Below, piece after piece: positions 18,599 through 27,976 of a stretch of DNA of 64,000 nucleotides; the first letter of the stretch is position 1; every line of letters starts with the position of its first letter. The position numbers were made by a program, and so were the translations under genes. The notes under the pieces were generated by a model. The model was not told where the DNA came from and ran no database searches. It worked only from the letters and a program-made list of their open reading frames with translations. Source of the DNA: Klebsiella spallanzanii (GTDB lineage Bacteria > Pseudomonadota > Gammaproteobacteria > Enterobacterales > Enterobacteriaceae); the NCBI RefSeq assembly GCF_902158555.1, contig NZ_CABGGS010000012.1, positions 420,880 to 484,879 of the forward strand, read 5' to 3'.

Positions 18599-21021
18599 AA
18601 CGTTTAACCACGCTTGCGCTGCTGGTCGGGATGCTCTCTGTGCCCGCGTTACATAGCGAGGAGACGCCTGCGAATTCCTTGCCGCCGCTGAACTTTCCGC
18701 TACTTGATGCGGGGGCTGGTAGCGCGACGGTTGCTGAATCAGCAGCAGAATCGACGTCGAATCCAGCGCCGGAATCGAATTCGGCGGCCACGACGGAAAG
18801 CACCGCAGAACCAGCTCCACCGCCCGCGATGCCGCCGCCGGTCGCTTCCAGCGTACCTGATACGGTGCCGTTAACCCCGATTGTGGGTGGAGATCTGAAC
18901 CTGATGCAGATGGGAATGCCGGACGGCATTATCCTCAGCGGCGGGCAAAATCAGGGCGGCGCCAGCTTTACGCTGCCTTCCGATCAGGTGGTGACCCATG
19001 CTCAGCTCATGCTGGAGGTGAAGGTTTCGCCGGAAATGGCGACCCGTAACGCGACGCTGCAGCTGATGCTTAACGGCCAGCCGCTCGGTACCTTACCGCT
19101 GGGAGCCGATGGAGAGGACGTCTCGCACTATCAGCTGGATATTCCGGCGGCGCTGATGGTGTCCAGTAACAACCTGAGTTTTAAGATTAACGACGGCGAC
19201 GCTATGCAGTGTCGGCTCGATATTCACGACACGTCACGGGTCACTATTTTGCCCGCCTCGCACTTTAGCTGGGAGAGCCAGCAGCTCAATATCAGCAACG
19301 ATTTGAGTCACTTCCCGCGTCCGTTCTTTGACAGTATGCAGATGACCCCGGCGGACATTGCCATTGCTTATCCAGAAAAAGCGACGGCGGATATCTTTAG
19401 CGCCGCGGCGCTGGTGTCGTCATGGTTGGGGATTCAGGCCGACTATCGCGGTATCGCTTTTGACGCGTTGCGCGATCGCCTGCCCGAAAAGCACGGTATC
19501 ATCATCGGCCATCCCGGCGAGCAGGTGGGCGGATTGACGCTGCCGCAAACCGACAAACCGCTGCTACGGATCGTTGAAAATCCCGGTAATCCGGCCTACA
19601 AGCTACTGCTGATCGTCGGCCAGAACGACGCCGCGCTGCGGATGGCCGCCTGGCGACTGACGCGCGGCGACTTCGCTCCGCAGACGGCAAGTATGGACGT
19701 TGAGCCGCAGACGATCCCCGTCGGCAAGCCGTACGATGCGCCACGCTGGATCGCCACCGATCGTCCGGTCAAAATCAGCGAGCTGATCCGCCAGGATCAA
19801 AGCATGACCGTCAGCGGCGTGTGGCATGAACCGCTGCGTGTGGCCTTCCGCGCCGCGCCGGACCTCTATCTGTGGGATGGCGAAACCATTCCTTTGCAGA
19901 TTGGCTATCGTTTCCCGTCGGAAAACTGGATTAACGAGGATAAGTCGCTGCTGAGCGTGACGCTCAACAACACCTTCCTCAATAACCTGCCGATGAACAA
20001 GCAGGGGCCGCTGGAGAAGCTCTGGCGTCACCTGGGCGGCGATGCGCGTCAGGAGCGTTTTACTATCCCGTTGGCGCCGTATCTGATTTACGGCGATAAC
20101 CAGCTTTCGCTCTATTTCAACCTGGTGCCGAAGGACAATGCTCCCTGCTCGGTGCTGCTGAACAGCAATATAAAGAGCCGAATCACCGATGACTCGTGGA
20201 TTGATTTGAGCGGCACGCGGCACTTCTCCCTGTTGCCAAATCTTTCCTATTTCGTCGGAGCCTCGTTCCCGTTCTCGCGGTTAGCCGATTATTCGCAAAC
20301 CACGCTTCTGCTGCCGGAGCGCCCTTCGGATACGCAGGTGGCGACGATGCTGAACCTGGCAGCCCGTTCTGGTAACTCAACCGGCAAAGCGCTGGCCAAT
20401 AACCGCGTGGTGCTGGGCATTCCTGACGGCGGCGCGAATGCGCAGTACCTGCGCGATCGCGACGTGCTGGCAGTGAGTGCTCTTGATCAAAAAGCGTTTA
20501 ATCAGCGCCTGCTGGCCGATTCTCCTTATAACCCGGTCGATAATCTGCTGAGCGTGCGTGAACCGGCGCTGTGGCCAAAAATCCAGCGCAAGCTGAGCGG
20601 CGACTGGGCTTCCGACGGCGTGGATGCCGACCGCTATTTTTCCTCCAGCAGCGCCTGGCGCGGTTTTATCAGCTACCGCTCGCCGTGGAACCCGCAGCGG
20701 GTGGTGGTGGTGGCGATGGCCAGCAGTGACGATCAGCTGGCGAAGCTGGAAGACGACCTCAATTCACCGCGTATTAACGCCGGTATTCGCGGCGATACGG
20801 CGGTGATCACCAGCGATAACGGTGTACGCAGCTTCCAGGTCAGCACGCCGTTCCCCAGCGGCCAGATGCCGTGGTACATGATGGCGGTGTGGTACGCCAA
20901 CCAACACTCCGGCCTGCTGGCGGTACTGGGATTGATGGCGACATCGATTCTGGGCCTTGCATTAACCGCTATGTTTAAACGCCATGCTCGTAAGCGCCTG
21001 GGTTCGGGGGATAGCCAATGA
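18595..21021 (+). CDS. bcsB: Cellulose synthase periplasmic subunit BcsB (operon I)
   Basis: An 808-residue periplasmic, membrane-anchored partner of BcsA that guides the glucan through the periplasm. The start at 18595 (MKRLTTLAL) overlaps the bcsA stop and begins a signal peptide. A Pro/Ala/Ser/Glu-rich tract of about 70 residues follows (near residues 25-95). Then come the carbohydrate-binding and flavodoxin-like repeats, marked by DLSHFPRPFFDSMQ. A single C-terminal membrane helix (LLAVLGLMATSILGLAL) ends in a basic tail. The low-complexity tract is longer than in the operon II copy. Confidence 0.93.
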   Translation: MKRLTTLALLVGMLSVPALHSEETPANSLPPLNFPLLDAGAGSATVAESAAESTSNPAPESNSAATTESTAEPAPPPAMPPPVASSVPDTVPLTPIVGGDLNLMQMGMPDGIILSGGQNQGGASFTLPSDQVVTHAQLMLEVKVSPEMATRNATLQLMLNGQPLGTLPLGADGEDVSHYQLDIPAALMVSSNNLSFKINDGDAMQCRLDIHDTSRVTILPASHFSWESQQLNISNDLSHFPRPFFDSMQMTPADIAIAYPEKATADIFSAAALVSSWLGIQADYRGIAFDALRDRLPEKHGIIIGHPGEQVGGLTLPQTDKPLLRIVENPGNPAYKLLLIVGQNDAALRMAAWRLTRGDFAPQTASMDVEPQTIPVGKPYDAPRWIATDRPVKISELIRQDQSMTVSGVWHEPLRVAFRAAPDLYLWDGETIPLQIGYRFPSENWINEDKSLLSVTLNNTFLNNLPMNKQGPLEKLWRHLGGDARQERFTIPLAPYLIYGDNQLSLYFNLVPKDNAPCSVLLNSNIKSRITDDSWIDLSGTRHFSLLPNLSYFVGASFPFSRLADYSQTTLLLPERPSDTQVATMLNLAARSGNSTGKALANNRVVLGIPDGGANAQYLRDRDVLAVSALDQKAFNQRLLADSPYNPVDNLLSVREPALWPKIQRKLSGDWASDGVDADRYFSSSSAWRGFISYRSPWNPQRVVVVAMASSDDQLAKLEDDLNSPRINAGIRGDTAVITSDNGVRSFQVSTPFPSGQMPWYMMAVWYANQHSGLLAVLGLMATSILGLALTAMFKRHARKRLGSGDSQ

Positions 21022-24000
21022 AAAGAGTCAGCAGAATGAATAATAAGGCGGCCCGTCAATTTTCCACGCTGTGCCTGTCCGGCGCGCTGACGCTTGGCGC
21101 ATTCGGCGAGGCGCAGGCGGCGGGTAACGATGCGGCACTGCAGGCGCTGTTCGCGCAGGCCAACTACTGGCACGAAAAATCGCACGACGAGCTGGCGATG
21201 GAATCGCTGCAAAAAGTCCTGTCGGTAGATGCTAATAACGCGCAAGCGCTGTACCTGATGGCACTGTGGGCGCAGCAGGGGGGTAACCTTCAGGCGGCGG
21301 CCCAGTGGCGCGCGCGGCTGGAGAAAGCGGCACCCAATAGCCCTGGGATACAGGATTTGGATAGTGCTAAAAAAATGGCGCAGGTGCCGCAGGGGCAACT
21401 GAACCTGGCAAGGCAGCAGGCGAGAAGCGGTAATGTTCCCGCCGCGCTGGCGACCTGGCGGAGCATGTTTAACGGCAACGTCCCGCCTTCCGGTCTGGCC
21501 GCGGAATACTATATGACCATGGCCAGCGACAAGTCGCTCTATCCGCAGGCGGTGAGCGAGCTGCGCCAGTACGTCGCGCAGCATCCGCAGGAGAACGGAC
21601 CGCGCGTGGCGTTAGGTAAGGCGCTGACCTGGCGTGAAGATACCCGCCGGGAAGGGATCGCCATGCTGGAGCCGATGGCCAGCGGCAGCAAAGAAGCCGA
21701 TGCGGGGCTGCGTCAGGCACTGCTGTGGATGGGACCGCAGGCGGGCGATGAACAGTTTTACGACACCTGGATGCAGCGCCACCCGCAGGATACTGAAGTA
21801 CAAAACTATTTCCGCGAACGGCGCAGCGGTCAGGCGCGCGGGCAGGGCTATTCTGACCTCAACAGCGGCAATACCGCGGCGGCGAAACAGCAGTTTGAAC
21901 AGGTCCTGCAAACCAACCCGCAGGATGCGGATGCGCTGGCCGGGATGGGCTATATCGCCCAGCGTAACGGTGATTTTCAGGCGGCCTCTCAGTATCTGAG
22001 TCGGGCCGCAGACCTTGGCGGCGATGCGTCGCAGACCCGGCGTCAGCAGGCGGCGGATGCGCTATTTTATGGCCAGCTTGCCCAGGCGCAGCAGGCCTAT
22101 AAGCAGGGCAATATCAGCCAGGCGCTGGCGCTCTCCGCGCCGCTGGCACAGCAGAGCGGGACGCAGGGCACGGCGGCCAGGCTGTTCCGCGCTGACGTCC
22201 TGCGCCACAACAAAGATTTACCGCAGGCCGAGCAAACGCTGCGCGCGCTGCTCAACGACCAGCCGCAAAACGGCCCGGCGCGGGAGAATCTCTACTATGT
22301 TCTGCGCGAACAAAACAAGACCGCAGAAGCCCAGGCGATGCTGCGAACGCTGCCGGAAAGCCTGCAGCAGAAATTGCAGCCGCGAGTGGTCACCGGGATG
22401 CCGGGGGATTCGCTGCGCCGGCAGGCACAGGAACAGGCCAGCAGCGGCAACGTAGCGGGCGCTATCGATACGCTGCGTCAGGGTGTTTCTCGCTATCCGG
22501 ATGACGCGTGGATGCGTCTCGACCTGGCCCGGTTGCTGCAAAAATCCGGCAACGATGGCGAGGCAAATTCGATCATGACCGCCGCTTATCGTCCCGGCGC
22601 CAGCAGTAATTCGCTGTATGCCGCAGCCCTTTTCGCCAGCGAGAACGGCGGCTGGCAGCAGGCGCAGACGCTACTGGCGAGAATTCCTCCCGCCAGCCAG
22701 ACCAGCCAGATGCGCGACCTCCACCAGAGGGTGAACTACAACCTGCAGCTGGCAACGGCGCAAAGCTATCTGGCGCAGGGTAACACCGTTGCGGCCTCCA
22801 ATACGCTCAGGGCGATGGCCGCAACGCCGCCAAAAGCCCCGGCGGATGTCGGCAAACTGGCGCGCCTGCTGGCTCAAAGCGGCGATGTCACCACCGCAGT
22901 ATCGCTGGTGCGCAACAATATTAACGGCGGAATCTCAGGCAATGCCGGGGATTACGCCGATCAGGTCACGGTGCTTAATCAGGCAGGCCTGACGAACGAA
23001 GCGCAGAGGCTGCTAACCAACCCGCAGCTGCAGGCGAGCAGTACGCCGACGCAGCTGGCCAGCATTCGCAACGGTTACGTGATTAACGAAGCGGACCACC
23101 TGCGCGAGCAGGGTAACTACGCGGCGGCGTATGACAAGCTGATGGGCGCGATGCAAAGCGACCCGCAAAATACCGACCTGATGTTTGCCATGGCGCGCCT
23201 CTATCAGAGCGGCAAAATGAACAAAGAGGCCGGGGTGGTCTATGACTATCTGATGACCCGCGATACGCCGACCCAGGATGCGCGCAGCGGAGCGATTGAT
23301 GTCGCGCTGTCGGCGGGCGATAACGATCGGGCGGAACAGCTGGCGGGCGGGCTGCGTCCGGATAACTCGCCTGATCGTTTACTGTTGTTGGCGCGTGTGG
23401 CCGAGTCGCAAGGCCACCACCAGCAGGCGATGACTTACCTGCGCAGCGCGCGCGGCAGGCTGTTGGGATTACAAAGCAGTAATAGCGCGCAGACGCCAAC
23501 CGTGGGCGGCGCGCTGGCGGCGGATAACCCGTTTGTCGGCGTCTCTCGTACCCCAGCGGCTACGCGTGCAGCCTCCAGCTATGGGCAATATATGCCATGG
23601 CAGGTTTCTCAGGTCTCGACGGGGGATGGCAGCACGCTGCCGGGGATCCAGCGTCCCGATCTGCCGGTTGAAACCGCGCAGACCCGCATGCTGCGCCAGG
23701 TGGATACCATGATGGAGACGTTGCAGGAAAAAACAGGCACCTGGCTACAGGGCGGCATGGAAGTTCGTGGTCGCGATGGTGAATCCGGCACCAGTAAGCT
23801 GACGGAAATGAAAACGCCGCTGACCTGGTCTTCCTCACCGTTCGGCGATTCGCGTTTTGACTTTACCGTTACGCCGATTACGTTGAACGCCGGAACGGCA
23901 ACCGGCGACGCCTGGCGGCGCTACGGCGCGAACCCGCTGTCGAATGCGGTCTCCAATATGGTTTCTACCGCCACCAGCGAACAGGCGGCGATTGCGGCGA

Positions 24001-25070
24001 TGACCGATACCGAGCGCACGACCTACTTTGCCAGCAATCCGGGGGCGGAAGCGTTGAGCGATCTCGGTACGCTGAATGCCTCTGATTTTAACGCCACCAC
24101 CAGCAGCGGCATGGAGAATCTGGCGAAGCTGGGGACCTATGACTCCGGGCAGGTTGCCAGCTATCTGGCCTCCTCGAACCTGAAGCCGAATGTCGATCAG
24201 GCCAGCGGCTCGACGGATTCGCAGAAAGCGAACGGTGTGGAGCTGGCTTTGGCGCTGAGCGGCGACGAATACCGTGTTGATATCGGCAGCACGCCGCTGG
24301 GCCAGGATCTCAATACCGTAGTGGGCGGCGTGAAATGGTCGCCGAAGTTGACTAACTATTTGTCGCTGATTTTCACCGGCGAGCGTCGTTCGTTGACCGA
24401 TAGCCTGCTCTCCTACGTTGGGCTGAAGGACTCCTACTCCGGCAAAACCTGGGGTCAGGTGACGAAAAACGGCGGTACCCTGCAACTGAGCTATGATGAC
24501 GGCGATGCGGGTTTCTACGTCGGCGGCGGGGGCTATAGCTACCTTGGTCAAAACGTCGCCAGCAACACCAGCATTAACGCCAACGCCGGGGTCTATCTGC
24601 GGCCTTATCACGATGAATATCGCCAGCTGCAGACCGGGTTGAGTATGAGCTACATGGATTACTCGAAAAACCTGAGCTACTTCACCTACGGGCAGGGGGG
24701 TTACTTCAGCCCGCAGAACTACGTCAGCGTGTCGCTGCCGGTCAGCCTGACGGAGAAATATGATAACTGGACGATGAAGCTTGGCGGCTCTGTAGGCTAT
24801 CAATCTTACAGTCAGGATAAGAGCGCATATTTCCCGACCAATGCCGAGTGGCAGCAGACGCTTGAAACGGCTGTAAGTAACGGATTTGCCAAAGAAGCTT
24901 ACTATTCAGCCACGTCGAAGAGCGGTATCGGCTATACCTTGCGCGCGGGTGCGGATTACAAAGTCAACAAACAGATGACGCTTGGCGGCCAGGTCGGCTA
25001 TGACACCTTCGGCGATTATAACGAGAGCACCGCTGGCCTCTATATCCGCTACATGCTGGGAGATAACTGA
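21018..25070 (+). CDS. bcsC: Cellulose export outer membrane porin BcsC (operon I)
   Basis: A 1350-residue protein with a signal peptide, then an alpha-solenoid of TPR repeats (about residues 40-830; for example NPQDADALAGMGYIAQRNGDF), a linker, and a C-terminal outer membrane beta-barrel ending YIRYMLGDN. It carries cellulose across the outer membrane. It is about 190 residues longer than the operon II copy. Much of the difference is a Ser/Thr/Ala-rich insert of roughly 115 residues (about 23885-24237) between early barrel strands. Its start overlaps the bcsB stop, and bcsD follows after two bases. Confidence 0.93.
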   Translation: MKRVSRMNNKAARQFSTLCLSGALTLGAFGEAQAAGNDAALQALFAQANYWHEKSHDELAMESLQKVLSVDANNAQALYLMALWAQQGGNLQAAAQWRARLEKAAPNSPGIQDLDSAKKMAQVPQGQLNLARQQARSGNVPAALATWRSMFNGNVPPSGLAAEYYMTMASDKSLYPQAVSELRQYVAQHPQENGPRVALGKALTWREDTRREGIAMLEPMASGSKEADAGLRQALLWMGPQAGDEQFYDTWMQRHPQDTEVQNYFRERRSGQARGQGYSDLNSGNTAAAKQQFEQVLQTNPQDADALAGMGYIAQRNGDFQAASQYLSRAADLGGDASQTRRQQAADALFYGQLAQAQQAYKQGNISQALALSAPLAQQSGTQGTAARLFRADVLRHNKDLPQAEQTLRALLNDQPQNGPARENLYYVLREQNKTAEAQAMLRTLPESLQQKLQPRVVTGMPGDSLRRQAQEQASSGNVAGAIDTLRQGVSRYPDDAWMRLDLARLLQKSGNDGEANSIMTAAYRPGASSNSLYAAALFASENGGWQQAQTLLARIPPASQTSQMRDLHQRVNYNLQLATAQSYLAQGNTVAASNTLRAMAATPPKAPADVGKLARLLAQSGDVTTAVSLVRNNINGGISGNAGDYADQVTVLNQAGLTNEAQRLLTNPQLQASSTPTQLASIRNGYVINEADHLREQGNYAAAYDKLMGAMQSDPQNTDLMFAMARLYQSGKMNKEAGVVYDYLMTRDTPTQDARSGAIDVALSAGDNDRAEQLAGGLRPDNSPDRLLLLARVAESQGHHQQAMTYLRSARGRLLGLQSSNSAQTPTVGGALAADNPFVGVSRTPAATRAASSYGQYMPWQVSQVSTGDGSTLPGIQRPDLPVETAQTRMLRQVDTMMETLQEKTGTWLQGGMEVRGRDGESGTSKLTEMKTPLTWSSSPFGDSRFDFTVTPITLNAGTATGDAWRRYGANPLSNAVSNMVSTATSEQAAIAAMTDTERTTYFASNPGAEALSDLGTLNASDFNATTSSGMENLAKLGTYDSGQVASYLASSNLKPNVDQASGSTDSQKANGVELALALSGDEYRVDIGSTPLGQDLNTVVGGVKWSPKLTNYLSLIFTGERRSLTDSLLSYVGLKDSYSGKTWGQVTKNGGTLQLSYDDGDAGFYVGGGGYSYLGQNVASNTSINANAGVYLRPYHDEYRQLQTGLSMSYMDYSKNLSYFTYGQGGYFSPQNYVSVSLPVSLTEKYDNWTMKLGGSVGYQSYSQDKSAYFPTNAEWQQTLETAVSNGFAKEAYYSATSKSGIGYTLRAGADYKVNKQMTLGGQVGYDTFGDYNESTAGLYIRYMLGDN

Positions 25071-25072
25071 TC

Positions 25073-25546
25073 ATGACGGACAATAATAATGCGCTGGTGA
25101 TGACATGGTTTCAGCAGCAGCAAACGCCCGCCGGGTGGTTCGATCTGCTGCTGATTATGGTTGATGGCATGGTCAATAATGCGGGTGAGCTGGAGAGCCA
25201 GCCCTTCCTGCGGCAGATGGGTGAGGCGCTGGCTGATGAGCATCCGCTGCCGGAGTCAGAGACGGTCGGGCAACTGGAGGCCAATATCAATGCGCAACTG
25301 AGCTGTTTCCAGTGGGGGATTGTCGCCGTTGACGTCAGCGATGATGGCCTGCGGTTGCGCCATCAGGCGCTGCCGGTGAGTCGCGATGAAGCGCGTCGCG
25401 TCCGCTGGTGTAATGCATTTTGTGCCATACTCGAAGGGCTTTACTCCCGCTGGCTCCAGGGACAGGGCGGCGGCGCGCACGTGGTTTTGCAGCGCGAGCG
25501 GCTGTTTTCGGTCTCTGACGTTCAGTTTCTTTATTTCCATCCATAA
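25073..25546 (+). CDS. bcsD: Cellulose synthase subunit BcsD
   Basis: A 157-residue soluble protein of the BcsD/AxCesD family, which in Komagataeibacter forms octameric rings in the periplasmic or cell-axis region and helps order glucan chains into crystalline ribbons. Visible features are the N-terminal MTWFQQQQTP segment, ELESQPFLRQMGEAL and FSVSDVQFLYFHP at the end. No signal peptide is seen. Its presence defines operon I as the bcsD-type cluster. It lies two bases after bcsC and twelve before bcsZ. Confidence 0.88.
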   Translation: MTDNNNALVMTWFQQQQTPAGWFDLLLIMVDGMVNNAGELESQPFLRQMGEALADEHPLPESETVGQLEANINAQLSCFQWGIVAVDVSDDGLRLRHQALPVSRDEARRVRWCNAFCAILEGLYSRWLQGQGGGAHVVLQRERLFSVSDVQFLYFHP

Positions 25547-25557
25547 CGGGTGAATCT

Positions 25558-26556
25558 ATGTCCTTGCGTGCTTTAGCTGCGGTCGTGGTGACGACGGTAA
25601 TGATGCTTCCCCACGCGTGGGCCGATACGGCGTGGGAAAACTACAAATCGCGTTTTATGATGCCGGATGGGCGCATTGTTGATACTGGCAACGGCAATGT
25701 GTCGCACACTGAAGGGCAGGGCTTTGCCATGCTGCTGGCGGTAGCGAATAACGATCGCCCCGCCTTTGACAAGCTATGGCAGTGGACCGACAAAACGCTA
25801 CGTAACAAAGATAATGGGCTTTTTTACTGGCGCTACAATCCGGTGGCCCCCAACCCGGTGGCGGATAAAAACAACGCCACCGATGGCGATACGATGATTG
25901 CCTGGGCGCTGCTGCGCGCGCAACGGCAGTGGCAGGATAAATCCTACGGTATGGCGTCGGATGCGATTACCGCTTCGTTGCTGAAGTATACGGTAGTCAC
26001 CTTCGCCGACCGCCAGGTGATGCTTCCCGGCGCAAAGGGCTTCTATCTCAATGACCATCTCAATCTTAATCCCTCCTACTTTATCTTTCCGGCATGGCAG
26101 GACTTTGCCGCGCGAACCCATCTGACCGCCTGGCGAAAACTGCAGAGCGATGGCCAGGCGCTGCTGGGCAAAATGGCATGGGGGAAATCACAGCTTCCCA
26201 GCGACTGGGTGGCGCTAAGGGCGGACGGTAAGATGGAACCGGCAAAAGAGTGGCCGGCGCGGATGAGCTACGATGCGATTCGCATCCCGCTGTATGTCTA
26301 CTGGAATGACCCGCAGAGCAGCCTGCTGACGCCGTGGAAAACCTGGTTTCGGGGCTATCCGCGTCTGCAAACGCCCGCGTGGATCAACGTCAATACTAAT
26401 GAAGTCGCGCCGTGGTTCATGACCGGCGGGCTGTTGGCGGTGCGCGATTTAACGCTTGGAGAAGAACAGGCCGAAACCCAGATTAGCGCTCAGGATGATT
26501 ACTACTCCGCCAGCCTTAAGCTGCTGGTGTGGCTGGCTAATAAAGACCGCCAATAA
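25558..26556 (+). CDS. bcsZ: Periplasmic endo-1,4-beta-glucanase BcsZ (operon I)
   Basis: A 332-residue family-8 glycoside hydrolase. The signal peptide likely ends at AWA, before DTAWENY. The proton-donor glutamate is Glu52 in HTEGQGF, and the catalytic aspartate is Asp239 in SYDAIR. BcsZ cuts beta-1,4-glucan in the periplasm and is needed for good cellulose export. It closes operon I, whereas in operon II bcsZ sits between bcsB and bcsC. The LDR repeats start at once after the stop. Confidence 0.93.
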   Translation: MSLRALAAVVVTTVMMLPHAWADTAWENYKSRFMMPDGRIVDTGNGNVSHTEGQGFAMLLAVANNDRPAFDKLWQWTDKTLRNKDNGLFYWRYNPVAPNPVADKNNATDGDTMIAWALLRAQRQWQDKSYGMASDAITASLLKYTVVTFADRQVMLPGAKGFYLNDHLNLNPSYFIFPAWQDFAARTHLTAWRKLQSDGQALLGKMAWGKSQLPSDWVALRADGKMEPAKEWPARMSYDAIRIPLYVYWNDPQSSLLTPWKTWFRGYPRLQTPAWINVNTNEVAPWFMTGGLLAVRDLTLGEEQAETQISAQDDYYSASLKLLVWLANKDRQ

Positions 26557-26708
26557 ACTGTGGAATGCGCCTCGCACGATGGATAAAGGTGAGGTGCTGG
26601 CATCAGGTCCGGGCAGTAGAATCGTCGGCAAGCCGGGATTACCCGGTGAGGCGCAATGTTGCGGGGGCTTGAACCCCGGCGGCATAGATGAATTGGTTGC
26701 TGGAAAGA

Positions 26709-26775
26709 GAAAACCCCCGCACGTTGTTCGGTAAAAACCTGGCAACGTTTCGGGGGCTACTCTCGACTCTCAACA
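26709..26775 (-). ncRNA. Candidate antisense antitoxin RNA (Rdl-like), unit 1
   Basis: On the minus strand, CCCCCG...CGTTG pairs with CAACG..CGGGGG and is followed by TTTT, a plausible intrinsic terminator for a ~66-nt antisense RNA overlapping the ldr leader. Position and length are set by analogy with E. coli RdlD. No promoter was confirmed. Confidence 0.35.
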
Positions 26776-26822
26776 ATTCGAGAATAGCCGCGAACGGTTG
26801 CCATTGCAACAAAGGCGGCTGT

Positions 26823-26930
26823 ATGACGCTCGCTCAGTTAGGCCTGGTGCTCTGGGACGATCTGGCGGCTCCGGTGTTGGCTGGCATTCTTGTCAGCATC
26901 ATCGTGAGCCGGATGGATAACCGGAAGTAA
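26823..26930 (+). CDS. ldr: Type I toxin, LdrD-like peptide, unit 1
   Basis: A 35-residue hydrophobic peptide, opening MTLAQLGLVLWDDLAAP and closing SRMDNRK. E. coli LdrD has the same length, the same ELG..W.DLAAPV core and an ..RK end. A single membrane helix spans about residues 15-29. Type I toxins of this family depolarise the inner membrane and condense the nucleoid when overproduced. The ribosome site (AAGGCGG) is modest, as expected for translation held down by antisense RNA and leader structure. Confidence 0.88.
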   Translation: MTLAQLGLVLWDDLAAPVLAGILVSIIVSRMDNRK

Positions 26931-26979
26931 CCGACCTGTGGGCATCTGCCTGCCTTAATGGCAGCATGCGCCCGAACGG

Positions 26980-27017
26980 GGCCGCAGGGGTAAAAGCCTG
27001 CGGCCTTTTTCGTTTTA
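26980..27017 (+). terminator. Terminator of ldr unit 1
   Basis: Stem GGCCGCAGG/CCTGCGGCC with loop GGTAAAAG, followed by TTTTTCGTTTT. It recurs in units 2 and 3. Confidence 0.9.
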
Positions 27018-27188
27018 TTACAGCAACCCAAAATGATACTGGAAGGCGTCTCGCACGGTGCGTTACTGCGGGGTGATGACCTTTGTCCGGGGTTGTAGAA
27101 TCGTCGGCAAGCCGGGGTTGCCCGGTGAGGCGCAATGTTGCGGGGGCTTGAACCCCGGCGGCATCAATAGATGGGTTGCTGGAAAGAG

Positions 27189-27255
27189 GAAAACCCCCGC
27201 ACGTTGTTTGGTAAAAACCTGGCAACGCATCGGGGGCTAAACTCGAACCTAGACA
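27189..27255 (-). ncRNA. Candidate antisense antitoxin RNA (Rdl-like), unit 2
   Basis: The same minus-strand CCCCCG/CGGGGG inverted repeat as in unit 1 (27194-27237), with a TTTT tail. Ends are inferred from the E. coli RdlD length. Confidence 0.35.
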
Positions 27256-27302
27256 ATTCGAGGATAGCCGCGAACGGTTGCCATTGCAACAAAGGCGGCT
27301 GT

Positions 27303-27410
27303 ATGACGCTCGCTCAGTTAGGCCTGGTTATTTGGGACGATCTGGCGGCTCCGGTGCTGGCTGGCATTCTTGTCAGCATCATCGTGAGCAGTATGGATAA
27401 CCGGAAGTAA
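27303..27410 (+). CDS. ldr: Type I toxin, LdrD-like peptide, unit 2
   Basis: A 35-residue peptide differing from unit 1 by Leu10 to Ile and Arg30 to Ser, both conservative for a membrane toxin except for loss of one C-terminal positive charge. Start context and leader match unit 1. Confidence 0.88.
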   Translation: MTLAQLGLVIWDDLAAPVLAGILVSIIVSSMDNRK

Positions 27411-27459
27411 CCGGTCTGTGGGTATCTGCCTGCCTTAATGGCAGCATGCGCCCGAACGG

Positions 27460-27497
27460 GGCCGCAGGGGTAAAAGCCTGCGGCCTTTTTCGTTTTA
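27460..27497 (+). terminator. Terminator of ldr unit 2
   Basis: The same GGCCGCAGG/CCTGCGGCC stem followed by a T-rich tract as in unit 1. Confidence 0.9.
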
Positions 27498-27667
27498 TTG
27501 CAGCAACCCAAAATGATACTGGAAGGCGTCTCGCACGGTGCGTTACTACGGGATGATGACGTTTGTCCGGGATTGTAGAATCATCGGCAAGCCGGGCTTG
27601 CCCGGTGAGGCGCAATGTTGCGGGGGCTTGAACCCCGGCGGCATCGATAGATGGGTTGCTGGAAAGA

Positions 27668-27734
27668 GAAAACCCCCGCACGTTGTTTGGTAAAAACCTG
27701 GCAACGCATCGGGGGCTAACCTCGCATCTAGACA
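27668..27734 (-). ncRNA. Candidate antisense antitoxin RNA (Rdl-like), unit 3
   Basis: Minus-strand inverted repeat CCCCCG/CGGGGG (27673-27715) with a TTTT tail, as in the other units. Extent inferred by analogy. Confidence 0.35.
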
Positions 27735-27781
27735 ATTCGAGGATAGCCGCGAACGGTTGCCATTGCAACAAAGGCGGCTGT

Positions 27782-27889
27782 ATGACGCTCACTCAGTTAG
27801 GCATGGTTATTTGGGACGATCTGGCGGCTCCGGTGCTGGCTGGCATTCTTGTCAGCATCATCGTGAGCAGGATGGATAACCGGAAGTAA
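27782..27889 (+). CDS. ldr: Type I toxin, LdrD-like peptide, unit 3
   Basis: A 35-residue peptide differing from unit 1 at Ala4 to Thr, Leu8 to Met and Leu10 to Ile. All three units keep the WDDLAAPVLAGIL core and an intact frame, so none is obviously decayed. Confidence 0.88.
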   Translation: MTLTQLGMVIWDDLAAPVLAGILVSIIVSRMDNRK

Positions 27890-27938
27890 CCGGTCTGTGG
27901 GTATCTGCCTGCCTTAATGGCAGCATGCGCCCGAACGG

Positions 27939-27976
27939 GGCCGCAGGGGTGAAAGCCTGCGGCCTTTTTCGTTTTA
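27939..27976 (+). terminator. Terminator of ldr unit 3, overlapping bcsG end
   Basis: GGCCGCAGG/CCTGCGGCC stem with TTTTTCGTTTT. The last bases include the bcsG stop codon region on the minus strand. Confidence 0.88.

Larger units (their letters stand above)
26558..27018 (+). repeat. Long direct repeat LDR unit 1
   Basis: First of three tandem units with a period of about 480 bp. Shared parts in order: CTCGCAC near the start, a GCGGGGGCTTGAACCCC hairpin, a CCCCC...GGGGG inverted repeat (26714-26756), the ldr ORF and a terminator. It is the most divergent unit. E. coli has one LDR (LDR-D) downstream of bcsG, which matches this place. Confidence 0.88.
27038..27498 (+). repeat. Long direct repeat LDR unit 2
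   Basis: Second tandem unit, nearly identical to unit 3 over its whole length, including the upstream GGCGTCTCGCACGGTGCG segment. It has the same internal order of hairpin, inverted repeat, ORF and terminator as unit 1. Confidence 0.88.

Noticed and set aside
26557-27973. Three 77-80 codon frames across the LDR units
   Set aside because: Their upstream parts run through the structured leader; the family toxin is the 35-residue C-terminal portion with its own start.
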